A stretch of 64,000 nt of DNA. It comes from CAZMRF01 sp964568735 (lineage in GTDB: Bacteria; Acidobacteriota; Polarisedimenticolia; JACPZX01). The notes beneath the pieces are model-generated. The model did no database searches. It was given only the letters and a program-made list of their open reading frames with translations, and was not told the DNA's origin. Shown piece after piece: positions 42,835-53,286 of this stretch. How positions within the stretch are numbered: the stretch's first letter is position 1; each line of letters opens with the position of its first letter. The DNA is taken from positions 52,749 through 116,748 of the forward strand of contig CAZMRF010000006.1 of the NCBI GenBank assembly GCA_964568735.1, written 5' to 3'. The translations under genes were made by a program, and so were the position numbers.

Positions 42835-45324
42835 TCAGGCAGGCGTTCCGGCCGGATCTGGTTGCTCTTGACGGCCTGTGCTCGCCGCGGACCGGCCCTC
42901 GCCGGCTTCGGCCTCTTGATCTTCCGAGCTGTCCCCCTCGGCTCCGGTCGTGGGCCGCGGGGCAGCGCCCATCCCCAGGTACCCGAGGATGCCTGCGGCC
43001 GCCTTGCGCCCGGCGCCCATCGCCAGGATGACCGTGGCCGCTCCGGTGACGATGTCGCCGCCGGCATAGACTCCCGGGACGTTCGTGGCTCCCGTCTCCT
43101 CGTCCACGGTGATGTAGCCCCACTTGTTGGTCTTCAGCCCCGGAGTGGTCTGGGAGATGATCGGGTTCGACGTCGTCCCCAGAGCGCAGATGACGGTGTC
43201 CACGTCGAGGTGGAATTCGGAGCCGGGAACGGGCACCGGCCGCCGCCTCCCGGACTCGTCCGGCTCGCCCAGCTCCATCTTGATGCAGGTCATGCCCGTG
43301 ACCCATCCCTGATCATTGCCGTGGACCGTCACCGGGTTGGTCAGCCACATGAACTCGACGCCCTCCTGGATGGCGTGCTCCAGCTCCTCGGCGCGCGCCG
43401 GGCTCTCGGCACGGGTGCGCCGGTAGACCACGCGGACGGACTCGGCTCCCATGCGAAGCGCCACGCGGCAGGCATCCATCGCCGTGTTGCCCGAGCCCAC
43501 GACCGCCACCCTGCGCCCCATGCCCACCGGAGTGTCGTAGAGGGGCTGGCGGAATCCCTGCATGAGGTTCACGCGGGTGAGGAACTCGTTGGCCGAGAAG
43601 ACGCCGTTGAGGGCCTCGCCGGGGATGTTCATGAAGCGCGGCGAGCCCGCTCCCGTGGCGATGAAGACGGCGTCGAAGCCCATCTCCTTCGTGAGCTGCG
43701 GGATCGTGAAGACCTTCCCGATGACCGTATCCAGCTCGATCTTCACTCCCATCTTCATGAGATTCTCGATCTCGACGTCGATGATCTCGTTGGGAAGGCG
43801 GAACTCGGGGATGCCGTACTTGAGGACCCCTCCCGCGACGTGCAGCGCTTCGTAGATGCTGACCTCCACCCCGTTGCGCGCCAGATCCCCGGAGCAGGCG
43901 AGCCCCGCCGGGCCGGAGCCGATGATCGCGACCCTGCGCCCGGACGGCGCGGCCGCAACGGGCTCGTCCCAGTCGCGCCCCGCGGCGAAGTCGGCGACGA
44001 ATCGCTCGAGCCTCCCGATGGCCACGGGAGGCATCTTCTTCGTGAGGACGCAGGTGGCCTCGCACTGCGTCTCCTGGGGGCAGACCCGGCCGCAGACCGC
44101 GGGCAGGGTGTTCGAGCGCTTCAGGATCCTGTACGACTCCTGCATGTCGCGGCGGGCCAGGGCGCCGATGAAGGCGGGGATGTCGATCGCCACGGGGCAG
44201 CCCGGCACGCAGCGCGGCTTCTTGCACTGCAGGCACCGGTCCGCTTCGGCGAGCGCGGACTCCAGCCCGTAACCCAGCGCCACCTCCTCGAAGTTGGCGG
44301 CCCTGACCCGCGGCTCCTGCTCGGGCATGGGGGTGCGCTGCGGTGAGACGGTCCGGACGGTCTTGACCGGCGGCGTCGCGCCCGCGGGAAGCGGCGGCTT
44401 CGGCTCGGGAACCGGGGGGAGGTCTTCAATCCTCGGGCGGCCCCGCGACACGGGCGACGCTGGGTTGCCTCCTCCGGCGCCGAGCGAGGCGAGGCGTTCC
44501 GATTCGCAGCGGTAGCGCTGCATCGCCTCCTTCTCTTCACGCTCGAACCTCTTCTGGCGCAGCATCAGCTCGTCGAAATCCACGCCGTGGCCGTCGAAGT
44601 CGGGCCCGTCGACGCAGGCGAACTTCATCTTCCCGCCCACGGTCACGCGGCACGAGCCGCACATCCCGGTGCCGTCCACCATGATCGAATTCAGCGACAC
44701 GAGCGTGCGGATCCCGAGCGGACGGGTCAGCTCGGCGCAGGCCTTCATCATGACGAGCGGGCCGATCGCCACCACGAGGCCGGTCTCCGGATGGGTCGCG
44801 AGCACGTCGCGCAGCGCCTCGGTGACGAACCCCTTGCGGCCGTGCGAGCCGTCGTCGGTCGTGACGATCACCTCGTCGCTGTAGCGGCCGAAGCGATCGT
44901 TCCAGAAGATCATGTCCTTGTTGCGGAAGCCGATGATGGAGGTGGTGTGGTTGCCGGCCTCCTTGTGGCCGCGGAGCTGGGGGTAGACCGGCGCCACGCC
45001 CAGCCCTCCGCCCACGAGGACGACACGTCCAGACGCCTCGATCTCGCTCGCCACGCCCAGCGGCCCGATGAAGTCGAGAAGCTCCCCCCCTTCGGGGAGC
45101 CTCATCATCTGGTGCGTGGTCTTCCCCACGGCCTGGATCACGACCGTCACCGTGCCGCGATCCCGGTCGTAGTCGGCCACGGTGAGGGGGATCCTCTCCC
45201 CGGTCTCGTCGACCCTCACCATGAGGAAGTGGCCGGGCCGGGCGGCCCTGGCCACATTGGGGGCCTCGACTTCCCAGAGGAAGGTGAGGGGGCCGTACTG
45301 CTCTCGCTTCAGGATCCGGTACAC
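42835..45324 (-). CDS. fused NfnA-NfnB type ferredoxin-NADP reductase / glutamate-synthase-like flavoenzyme
   Basis: 829 residues from a GTG start with CTGGAG upstream. Residues 1-285 are the NfnA/SudB/PyrK-type part: IPLTVADYD and GPLGV for FAD/NAD, and a [2Fe-2S] site MCGSC...FACVDGPDFDG. A Pro-rich linker (about 300-340) joins the NfnB/SudA/GltD-like part with two [4Fe-4S] motifs (CLQCKKPRCVPGCP; CGRVCPQETQC), GSGPAGLACSGDLA for FAD and VVGSGNTAMDACRVA for NADPH. In most organisms these are two subunits that bifurcate electrons between NADH, NADPH and ferredoxin; here they are one chain. A two-part annotation of such fusions already exists in databases. Confidence 0.93.
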   Translation of the reverse strand: MYRILKREQYGPLTFLWEVEAPNVARAARPGHFLMVRVDETGERIPLTVADYDRDRGTVTVVIQAVGKTTHQMMRLPEGGELLDFIGPLGVASEIEASGRVVLVGGGLGVAPVYPQLRGHKEAGNHTTSIIGFRNKDMIFWNDRFGRYSDEVIVTTDDGSHGRKGFVTEALRDVLATHPETGLVVAIGPLVMMKACAELTRPLGIRTLVSLNSIMVDGTGMCGSCRVTVGGKMKFACVDGPDFDGHGVDFDELMLRQKRFEREEKEAMQRYRCESERLASLGAGGGNPASPVSRGRPRIEDLPPVPEPKPPLPAGATPPVKTVRTVSPQRTPMPEQEPRVRAANFEEVALGYGLESALAEADRCLQCKKPRCVPGCPVAIDIPAFIGALARRDMQESYRILKRSNTLPAVCGRVCPQETQCEATCVLTKKMPPVAIGRLERFVADFAAGRDWDEPVAAAPSGRRVAIIGSGPAGLACSGDLARNGVEVSIYEALHVAGGVLKYGIPEFRLPNEIIDVEIENLMKMGVKIELDTVIGKVFTIPQLTKEMGFDAVFIATGAGSPRFMNIPGEALNGVFSANEFLTRVNLMQGFRQPLYDTPVGMGRRVAVVGSGNTAMDACRVALRMGAESVRVVYRRTRAESPARAEELEHAIQEGVEFMWLTNPVTVHGNDQGWVTGMTCIKMELGEPDESGRRRPVPVPGSEFHLDVDTVICALGTTSNPIISQTTPGLKTNKWGYITVDEETGATNVPGVYAGGDIVTGAATVILAMGAGRKAAAGILGYLGMGAAPRPTTGAEGDSSEDQEAEAGEGRSAASTGRQEQPDPAGTPA

Positions 45325-45649
45325 GGGCGCTCCAGTTTACGGGTGCGTGATATCGCGCAGCAGCGGCGCCAGCCAGGTCGGCTGGCGCACCTGGGAGGCC
45401 GTTTCGGCCCTCCCGGAGGCGTCCGCCGCGCCGCGCCCGGGAGAATCGCAAAGCCCGTGCCTGCGGGAGGATGGAGGGCGGGGGGCCAGGCGGGTCGGGA
45501 TGTGGGCTGGGATCTACCGAGGGAGGGTGGGAACGTAGGGTGGACGGGGAATCATTCCCCTGCGGGTCAGGTCGCTCAGCGGCGCCTCTCATCAGATCGC
45601 CGCGCCTCGGTCCTGCACTACACTACGGTCCGCGCGCTCAGGAGACTCG
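45325..45649. other. divergent intergenic region
   Basis: 325 bases between the leftward NfnAB gene and the rightward gap pair. Contains TACACT at about 45615 upstream of the first gap gene and AGGAG just before its ATG. No gene or clear RNA structure. Confidence 0.4.
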
Positions 45650-46668
45650 ATGGCAATCCGTATCGGACTGATGGGGTTCGGAAGGCTCGGCCGTAACATC
45701 TTCCGGATCCTGAGCGATCGCGACGACGTCGAGATCGCGGCCGTGAGCGACGTGGCCGAGCCGCGCTCCCTCGAGTATTTATTGAGGTTCGACACCGTGC
45801 TGGGCCGTTTCCCGGAGGAGGTCTCCGTCCAGGAGGGCGCCTTCCGGATGCGCGGCCGGAGGATTCCGATCCTCTCCGGGAAGGACCCGGGCGACGTCAA
45901 CTGGCGCGAGCACCGCGCGGAGATCGTCATCGAGGCCACGGCGCGCCCCCGCTCCCGCGCGCAGATCGAGAGGCACCTCGAGATGGGCGCCCGCAAGGTC
46001 ATCCTCTGCGTGCCCCCGCTCGACGCGCCGGACATCACGGTGGTCATGGGAGTGAATGAAGACGCTCTGAAGCCCTCCCACCGGATCATCTCCAACGCGT
46101 CCTGCACGGCCAACTGCCTCGCACCCATCGCGAAGGTCCTCCACGAGCAGATCGGGATCCGCCACGGCTTCCTCTCGACGGTGCACGCCTACACGAACGC
46201 CCAGCGTCTGGCGGACGTGCCGGCCGGCACCATGAGAGCGTCCCGGGCCGCGGCTGAGAACATCATTCCTACTGATACCCGGGCGCACGAGCTCGTGATG
46301 GATCTCATCCCGGCGTTGAAGGGGCGCCTCGGCGGCCTCGCGATGAACGTCCCGGTTCCCGACGGTTCGGTCGTCGACTTCGTGGCGACGCTCGAGAGGA
46401 AGACGACCCGCGAGGAGATCAACGAATGCATCCGCGCCGCGGCGGCGTCGCGCCTGGCGGACATCGTGCAGTACGAGACCGAGCCCATCGTCAGCAGCGA
46501 CGTCATCGGCAACCCCCACTCCGCTGTCTTCGACTCGCTGGGGACGCAGATGCTCGGCGAGGAGATGGTGAAGATCCTGGCCTGGTTCGACAATGGCTGG
46601 GGCTACTCGAACCGCGTCCTGGACGTGGTCAGGAAGCTCGCCGCGCAGGCCGAGGGGAGGGCGGCCTG

Positions 46669-46669
<1 letters not shown>
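45650..46669 (+). CDS. divergent GAPDH-like dehydrogenase
   Basis: 339 residues. The fold and active site of type I GAPDH are kept: GFGRLGR, C152 in SNASCTANC and H179 in TVHAYTN. Several substrate-site positions differ from the canonical enzyme encoded next door: T to A at 154, D to A at 184, G to R at 211, R to N at 233, and E to G in FDNGWGYSN. R233 and G211 correspond to the phosphate-binding positions called R231 and G209 in Bacillus numbering. It may therefore act on another aldehyde or be regulatory. The stop overlaps the start of the second gene (TGATG). Confidence 0.88.
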
Positions 46670-47670
<1,001 letters not shown>

Positions 47671-47843
47671 GTCGGAACCCGGTGTGCGGGCCGCGAAGAC
47701 CACCCTTCCACGATCAGCGTGGTGCACCCAGCGCCCTGCGTGCGCCCGTTGGCGGGGGCGTGACGAACAATCGGTACTGCGCTACCGTCCGGCTCGACGA
47801 TGAACTTCGTGCTCATGAACGGTGAAGGTCCACGGAGGCGCGA

Positions 47844-48398
47844 ATGGCGACGAAAAGGACAAAGAAGGTGAGGAAGAAGACCGGCAGGAGGGCGGCTGCC
47901 GGGCGCAAGTCGGCGGCAGCTCCGAAACGGAGCGCTTCCCGGAAAGGGGTCGCATCTAAGCCCAGGGCCTCCGCAGCAAGGTCCGGCGGCGCCGGCGTCG
48001 AGTTCAATCACGCGATGATCTACTCGAGCATGCTCGCGCGCGCGCTGCTGTTCTACAGGGATCTGCTCGGATTCACCGTGGTCGACTCCTACCCCGGCGC
48101 CTATGCGCGGCTGAAGAGCCCGGGTGGCGGCACGACGCTCGCCCTCCACTGCCTCGAAGAAGGCCAGCTCATGAACCCGAAGAGCGAGGGAGTGCGCCTC
48201 TACTTCGAAGTGAAGGGTCTCGACGCGCTCTGCAAGACGCTCGAAGGGCAAGGGGTCGTCTTCGATCAGGGACCTCGAGACATGCCCTGGGGATGGAGGC
48301 ATGCCTATCTCCGCGACCCGGACGGCCACGAGATCAGCCTCTACTGGGCGGGACCGGCGAGGCTCCGGAAGACCGTCATGAACCGCGAACCCCACTAG
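47844..48398 (+). CDS. VOC/glyoxalase-like protein with histone-H1-like tail
   Basis: 184 residues in two parts. Residues 1-50 are almost only Lys, Arg, Ala, Ser and Gly (TKRTKKVRKKTGRRAAAGRK style), like H1-type nucleoid tails. Residues 52-170 are a single vicinal-oxygen-chelate module (FNHAMIYSSMLARALLFYRDLLGFTVVD, YLRDPDGHEISLYW). The VOC part would bind a metal and a small substrate, unknown here. The basic tail may localise the protein to DNA or RNA. Confidence 0.82.
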   Translation: MATKRTKKVRKKTGRRAAAGRKSAAAPKRSASRKGVASKPRASAARSGGAGVEFNHAMIYSSMLARALLFYRDLLGFTVVDSYPGAYARLKSPGGGTTLALHCLEEGQLMNPKSEGVRLYFEVKGLDALCKTLEGQGVVFDQGPRDMPWGWRHAYLRDPDGHEISLYWAGPARLRKTVMNREPH

Positions 48399-48531
48399 AC
48401 GCGCGCGGGCTCTTCCTGCGCCACTAACCCTGCTGCGCGGGGTCCGGCTCCCTGAGCCGTTGTTTTCGTCAAGATGCCTTTGTGCTAATAATGACACCGG
48501 CTGTTTTCAGCCTCGAAAACAGGTGTCTCCC

Positions 48532-49719
48532 GTGAGCGACTCGAGAAAGCACCAGCCACACGGCACAAGAGCCCGCCTCCCGGGAGGAGTGTGGGCTCTT
48601 GTCCCGGCTCCACTTCCCCCCCGCATCGAGTGGAACAGCAGTCTCCTCGCAGTTCTTTCCAGGGCCGACCGGGCCGTCGGTCGCCTCGCCGGCGAGGGGA
48701 GGCGACTCCCGAATCCTCATCTCCTGATCCGGCCCTTCATTCGGCGGGAAGCCGTGCTTTCCAGCCGCATCGAGGGCACACAGGCGACCCTGGGGGAGCT
48801 GCTCGCATCCGAGGCCGGGGCGGCGGTGGAGCGGAGCCCCGCGGACCTGCGAGAGGTGGCCAACTACGTCGTGGCGCTTGAGTACGGCGTGGAGCGTTTG
48901 CGCGATCTGCCCCTTTCCCTGCGCCTCGTCAAGGAGCTGCACGAGAAACTGATGGGAGGAGTGCGCGGCAACGCGGCGACACCGGGCCAATTTCGGCGGA
49001 CCCAGACCTGGATTGGCCCGGCCGGATGCACCTTGGCCGAGGCAACATACATACCCCCTCCCGCGGATCGGCTGATGGAGTGCCTGGGTGCCTGGGAGAC
49101 ATTCCTGCATGACGATTCGGTGCCGCCGCTGGTACAGGCTGCGATGGCGCATTCACAGTTCGAGGCGATCCACCCCTTCCTGGATGGCAACGGAAGAGTG
49201 GGGCGGCTGCTCACCACCCTCCTGCTCGTTGAGAAGGGCGTGCTCCCGGCGCCATTGATGTACTTGAGCGCTTTCTTCGAGGCTACTCGGCAGGAGTACT
49301 ACGCGCGTCTTCTCGCGGTCACACAGGATGGTGCGTGGGAGGAGTGGCTCGACTACTTCCTTGGAGGCGTCGAGAATCAAGCCCAGGACGCCCTGAGTCG
49401 GATCCAGAGGGTCGAAGAGTTGATGCTCCAGTTGCGCGCGTCGCTCGCAACAGCCGCATCCAGGATTCCCGAGAGAGCTCTGGGGCTGTTCATGGAGAAT
49501 CCCTTCTGGACGGTGAACAAGATGGCTGAGCGACTCGGTGTGGCCTTTACCACGACACAGCGCGCGCTGAGCCAGTTGCAATCGGCCGGGATCGTCGTGC
49601 TCACCACCGAGGCGAAGCGGAATCGTGTTTACTGCGCACAGGCCATCCTCGAGATTCTCGAAGAGCCCTCTCGAGCGGTCTCGACCGGAGGCTTCCACCG
49701 GCGCGGGAGGAGAGCGTGA
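48532..49719 (+). CDS. class II Fic family protein with C-terminal winged helix
   Basis: 395 residues from GTG 48532 (AGG upstream; GTG 48523 and ATG 48460 are also in frame). The Fic motif HPFLDGNGRVGR begins at H214; the flap region is TPGQFRRTQTWIGPAG. An N-terminal inhibitory motif S77-S-R-I-E81-G fits the class II [S/T]xxxE[G/N] helix that blocks ATP binding. The C-terminus (NPFWTVNKMAERLGVAFTTTQRALSQLQSAGIV) is a winged HTH. It is expected to AMPylate a target or itself, gated by the glutamate; this domain layout is common in chromosomal Fic regulators. Confidence 0.92.
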   Translation: MSDSRKHQPHGTRARLPGGVWALVPAPLPPRIEWNSSLLAVLSRADRAVGRLAGEGRRLPNPHLLIRPFIRREAVLSSRIEGTQATLGELLASEAGAAVERSPADLREVANYVVALEYGVERLRDLPLSLRLVKELHEKLMGGVRGNAATPGQFRRTQTWIGPAGCTLAEATYIPPPADRLMECLGAWETFLHDDSVPPLVQAAMAHSQFEAIHPFLDGNGRVGRLLTTLLLVEKGVLPAPLMYLSAFFEATRQEYYARLLAVTQDGAWEEWLDYFLGGVENQAQDALSRIQRVEELMLQLRASLATAASRIPERALGLFMENPFWTVNKMAERLGVAFTTTQRALSQLQSAGIVVLTTEAKRNRVYCAQAILEILEEPSRAVSTGGFHRRGRRA

Positions 49720-49864
49720 CCCCCGGAGCCTCCGGGCGCTGTTCGGGGGGAGTACGCAACCAGGACATGTGCGTTGAGCCATCTGCGCGAATCGGCAGTG
49801 CCGGCCCACCTTCAAGGGACCCGTGTGGGTTGACCCGTCCGTCGGCCAAGGTGTGAGAGAACTG

Positions 49865-50473
49865 ATGTTATTCGAAGCGTGGATCACGTTCTGCGCCACC
49901 GAGGCGATCCTGTGCCTCACGCCGGGGCCGGCGGTCCTCTTCGTGGTCTCCGCGGCGGTGGCCCGGGGGGCGCGAAGCGGCCTGGCGGGAGCGATGGGCA
50001 TCCTGGCGGGCAACACGCTCTACTTCGCGCTGTCGGCGACGGGCGTGGGGGCCGTCATCGCCGCGTCGAGCCGGCTCTTCACGGTGCTCAAGTGGGCCGG
50101 GGCCGCCTATCTCGTCGTGATGGGGCTCCGCATGCTTCTCTCCCGCGGCCGGGAGGCGGCCGCCGTTGCGCCGCAGCAGGGGCCGCGCTCGTTCCTGCGC
50201 GGCTTCGTGGTGCAGGCGGCCAACCCGAAGGCGCTCGTCTTCTTCGTCGCGCTCCTTCCCCAGTTCATCGATCCGGGGGCTTCCGTGGCATTTCAGATCC
50301 TCGTTCTGGGGGTCAGCTCGCTCATCATCGAATTCTTCGTGCTCGCCGCCTACGTCGCGCTGGCCATCCGCGCGCGGAGGCTGGCCGGATCCCGTTGGGC
50401 CGCTTCGCTGGAGCGCGTGGGCGGGGGCTTCCTCGTGGCCGCCGGTGCGCGCCTGGCGCTGGTGCGCTCGTGA
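49865..50473 (+). CDS. LysE/RhtB family amino-acid exporter
   Basis: 202 residues with about six hydrophobic segments. The family signature LCLTPGPAVLFVVSAAVARGARSG is at the N-terminus, followed by GNTLYFALSATGVGAVI, KWAGAAYLVVMGLRML and FVVQAANPKALVFFVALLPQFI. It exports amino acids or homoserine-lactone-like compounds; the substrate cannot be told. ATG 49865 gives the standard length. Confidence 0.92.
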   Translation: MLFEAWITFCATEAILCLTPGPAVLFVVSAAVARGARSGLAGAMGILAGNTLYFALSATGVGAVIAASSRLFTVLKWAGAAYLVVMGLRMLLSRGREAAAVAPQQGPRSFLRGFVVQAANPKALVFFVALLPQFIDPGASVAFQILVLGVSSLIIEFFVLAAYVALAIRARRLAGSRWAASLERVGGGFLVAAGARLALVRS

Positions 50474-50740
50474 TGGCGGAGCGGCCGAAGGCCGTATCGC
50501 CACGCCGCCGGGTGAGAGGGAAGAAAAGCGGCAAGAGGACGGCCAGGACGATGCCCTCGCCGGTTGGGGTGCTGAGGAGGTTTCGCGCACTCTGCCTGAG
50601 TTATCCCGAGAGCTCGTTGAGATCGCCTCCTTCCCCCCGGCGTCCGGCACGAGCATGATCGATCCGTCCACCGGCTGCTAGAATTGAGCCGCTTCCCTCG
50701 AACGACCGTGACGAAAGCCCCGGCCGGAGGCCGTGCGACG

Positions 50741-51814
50741 ATGATCCAACCTCTCGTACACCCTCGATTCCGGATCGCTGCTTCCCTTCTCCTCGGATTC
50801 TCCCTCGCCTCCGCTCCCGCGCGGGCGGATGTCGTCCAGCTCCAGGCGCGCCAGGACAACACGCTGTACGACATCGCGGACGGCTTGCTCGCGAACGGGG
50901 CCGGCGATCGTTTCTTCACGGGCACGACCGCCGGCGGATCCCGCCGGCGCGGCCTCGTGGCCTTCGATCTCTCCGCGCTGCCCGCGGGGGCGACGATTCT
51001 GAGTGCCTCCGTGACGCTCTCGATGTCGAAGACGATCACCGGAATGCAGATGGTCAAGCTGCACAGGGTTCTCACGGACTGGGGCGAGGGAGCATCCAAC
51101 GCCCCCGGTGAGGAGGGTGGCGGCGCACCGGCCCAGAATGGGGACGTCACGTGGCAACACAATTTCTTTCCCGCCTCGTTCTGGGCGAACGAGGGGGGCG
51201 ATTTCGCTCCGACCGCGAGCGCATCCCGCATGGTCAGCGTGGTCGGTTCCTACACCTGGGCCTCGACCCCCGGGCTGATCGCCGACGTGCAGGCCTGGGT
51301 GGACGACCCGGCGAGCGCCTACGGGTGGCTCGTCCTGGGCAACGAAGGGGTGGCCTCGACGGCCAAGCGGTTCGACTCGAGCGAGAACCCCGTGATAGCG
51401 AAGCGTCCGGTCCTCACGGTGCAGTTCGCGCCTCCGCCCTCGGGGTCGATTCCGGACGGCGCCGGGGTTCCGGGAATGCCCCTGATGGCGAGCCTGAGGG
51501 CGGGGGGACAGGTTCGTCTCGACTGGGGTCCTTCGTGCGTCGCCACTGACGGCGACTACATCGTCTACGAAGGCGCTCTCGGTGGGGCGTTCACGTCGCA
51601 CCTCCCCGTGACCTGCACCACAGGCGGCGCCCGCACGTTCACGTTCACCCCCGGCGCGGCGGCCGCCTACTTCCTCGTCGTGCCGCGAAGCACGGTCGGA
51701 GAGGGGAGCCATGGACTGGATGGCGACGGCCTGGAGAGGTCCCAGGGAGCCAGCCCCTGCCTGCCCCAGATCCTGGGAGGCTGCGCGGCGCCAGTGACTC
51801 GACCCGACCCCTGA
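50741..51814 (+). CDS. secreted DNRLRE-type beta-sandwich protein
   Basis: 357 residues. The signal FRIAASLLLGFSLASAPARA is followed by LQARQDNTLYDIADGLLANGAG, RRGLVAFDLSALPAGATILSAS, KLHRVLTDWGEGAS, FWANEGGDF and a later carbohydrate-binding-like beta module. The pattern matches DNRLRE domains of extracellular proteins. After about residue 255 comes a second module ending CLPQILGGCAAP. GGAGG lies 11 bases before ATG 50741. Confidence 0.78.
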   Translation: MIQPLVHPRFRIAASLLLGFSLASAPARADVVQLQARQDNTLYDIADGLLANGAGDRFFTGTTAGGSRRRGLVAFDLSALPAGATILSASVTLSMSKTITGMQMVKLHRVLTDWGEGASNAPGEEGGGAPAQNGDVTWQHNFFPASFWANEGGDFAPTASASRMVSVVGSYTWASTPGLIADVQAWVDDPASAYGWLVLGNEGVASTAKRFDSSENPVIAKRPVLTVQFAPPPSGSIPDGAGVPGMPLMASLRAGGQVRLDWGPSCVATDGDYIVYEGALGGAFTSHLPVTCTTGGARTFTFTPGAAAAYFLVVPRSTVGEGSHGLDGDGLERSQGASPCLPQILGGCAAPVTRPDP

Positions 51815-51862
51815 CCCCTGCGGATGACGATGGCGTGCGCGCCGTCGTGGCACACTGAGGGC

Positions 51863-52729
51863 ATGCGTTTCAGGCTTTTGATCGGGGTCGTCTTCCTCCT
51901 CTCGATCTGGCCGCCTCTTCAGGCGCATCCCGGCGTGGGGATCGTCATGGACGGCCGCGGCAACGTCTACTACACCGATCTCGAGCGCGTCTGGAAGATC
52001 ACCCCGGCAGGCGAGAAGTCCGTCGCGGTGAGGGACGTCCACACGCACGAGCTCTACGTGGACCCCCAGGACAACCTCTACGGCGAGCACCTGTGGTACG
52101 AAGGGGAGAAAACCGACCGGTGGGGCCACCGCGTCTGGAAGCTCGCCGCGGACGGCAAGCTCACCGACGTAATCCCTGCGCGGCAGGGCTTCCGCGACGA
52201 CTACGACGACTTCCACTTCGTCCGGGACCGGCAGGGCAGCATCTACTGGGTGGACAGGGGCGAGCCCGACGTGATCCGGAAGCGATCGCCGGAGGGCGTG
52301 GTCACGACCCTGGCGACTGCCCCCTTCGAGGACGTCCGCTGGATGACGGTGACACCCGAAGGGACGGTCTACCTCGTCGATCGGCAGGATCTCGTGCGCA
52401 TCGCCCCGAATAGCCCGCCGGTCACCGTGGCGCGGGGCCTCGCCGACAGGACACGCGACTTTCTCTTCTTCGAGAACCGTCATGCCGTGATGGGGCTCTG
52501 GACCGACCCGGCAGGCAACGTCTACGCGGCCATAACGACGGACGCCCTGGTCAGGAGGATCACTCCCGAGGGAAAGGTCGAGATTGCCGCCAGGTCGTTC
52601 GGCGGCTGGTATCCGACGGGAGGCTTCGTCGCCCCGAACGGCGACCTCTGGCTCCTGGAGTATGGGAGATTCAACAAGGCGCGTGCCCGGCGGATCGACA
52701 AGGCAGGCAAGAGCACGGTCTTCGAGTGA
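51863..52729 (+). CDS. secreted six-bladed propeller-like protein
   Basis: 288 residues with signal MRFRLLIGVVFLLSIWPPLQA. Repeated NHL/SMP-30-like strands: VMDGRGNVYYTDLERVWKITPAG, VWKLAADGKLTDVI, TVTPEGTVYLVDRQDLVRI, DPAGNVYAAITTDALVRRITPEG, FVAPNGDLWLLEYG. Likely periplasmic; ligand unknown. The last residues (ARARRIDKAGKSTVFE) end on a typical strand. Confidence 0.75.
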   Translation: MRFRLLIGVVFLLSIWPPLQAHPGVGIVMDGRGNVYYTDLERVWKITPAGEKSVAVRDVHTHELYVDPQDNLYGEHLWYEGEKTDRWGHRVWKLAADGKLTDVIPARQGFRDDYDDFHFVRDRQGSIYWVDRGEPDVIRKRSPEGVVTTLATAPFEDVRWMTVTPEGTVYLVDRQDLVRIAPNSPPVTVARGLADRTRDFLFFENRHAVMGLWTDPAGNVYAAITTDALVRRITPEGKVEIAARSFGGWYPTGGFVAPNGDLWLLEYGRFNKARARRIDKAGKSTVFE

Positions 52730-52805
52730 GTGCGGTCGGCGGCCGCCCCCTCATGGACCCGGTGTGCGGCCTTCCGCTACTCTGATGGTCCGGGAGGAGG
52801 GCTGG

Positions 52806-53210
52806 ATGAACCTGGACTCGCGCGACCTCGAGCTCATCGAGAAGGCGAAGGAGACCGCCGCGGCGCTCTACGCCGTCGATCGGCATGAAGTGGCCTCCGC
52901 CGTGCGGACCGCTTCCGGGAAGATCTACTCGGGAATCAACATAGAAGCGGGAGAGGCCTTCGCGAACATCTGCGGCGAGGTAGCGGCCGTCTGCTGCATG
53001 GTCGCGGGGGGAAGCCGGGATCTCGACACGATCGTCGCGGTGCGGGTGAACGGCAGCGGCGCGTACAAGATCCTCTCCCCATGCGGGCGATGCCGCGAGG
53101 TGGTCTACGACTTCAACCCCCGGGCCTGGGTCATCGTCGGGAAGCTGGGGGCCGAGCAGAAGATCCCGATCTCGGAGCTGCTGCCCATGAAGCGGGAGAA
53201 AGGCGCGTAG
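52806..53210 (+). CDS. cytidine-deaminase-like zinc hydrolase
   Basis: 134 residues. The zinc/catalytic site is CGE (C56, E58) in ANICGEVAAVCC, with PCGRC (C93, C96). Typical cytidine deaminases have CAE/HAE; here the middle residue is Gly. VRTASGKIYSGINIEAGEAF matches the CDA/blasticidin-S-deaminase family. It probably deaminates cytidine or a related nucleoside. GGGAGGAGGG precedes the ATG. Confidence 0.85.
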   Translation: MNLDSRDLELIEKAKETAAALYAVDRHEVASAVRTASGKIYSGINIEAGEAFANICGEVAAVCCMVAGGSRDLDTIVAVRVNGSGAYKILSPCGRCREVVYDFNPRAWVIVGKLGAEQKIPISELLPMKREKGA

Positions 53211-53286
53211 GGGGTGATGGGGCGGTGACGACGGGCTCGGAAGGTACTCCGGCTCAACTTCTCGCACTCGAGGGGGCGCGAACCCG

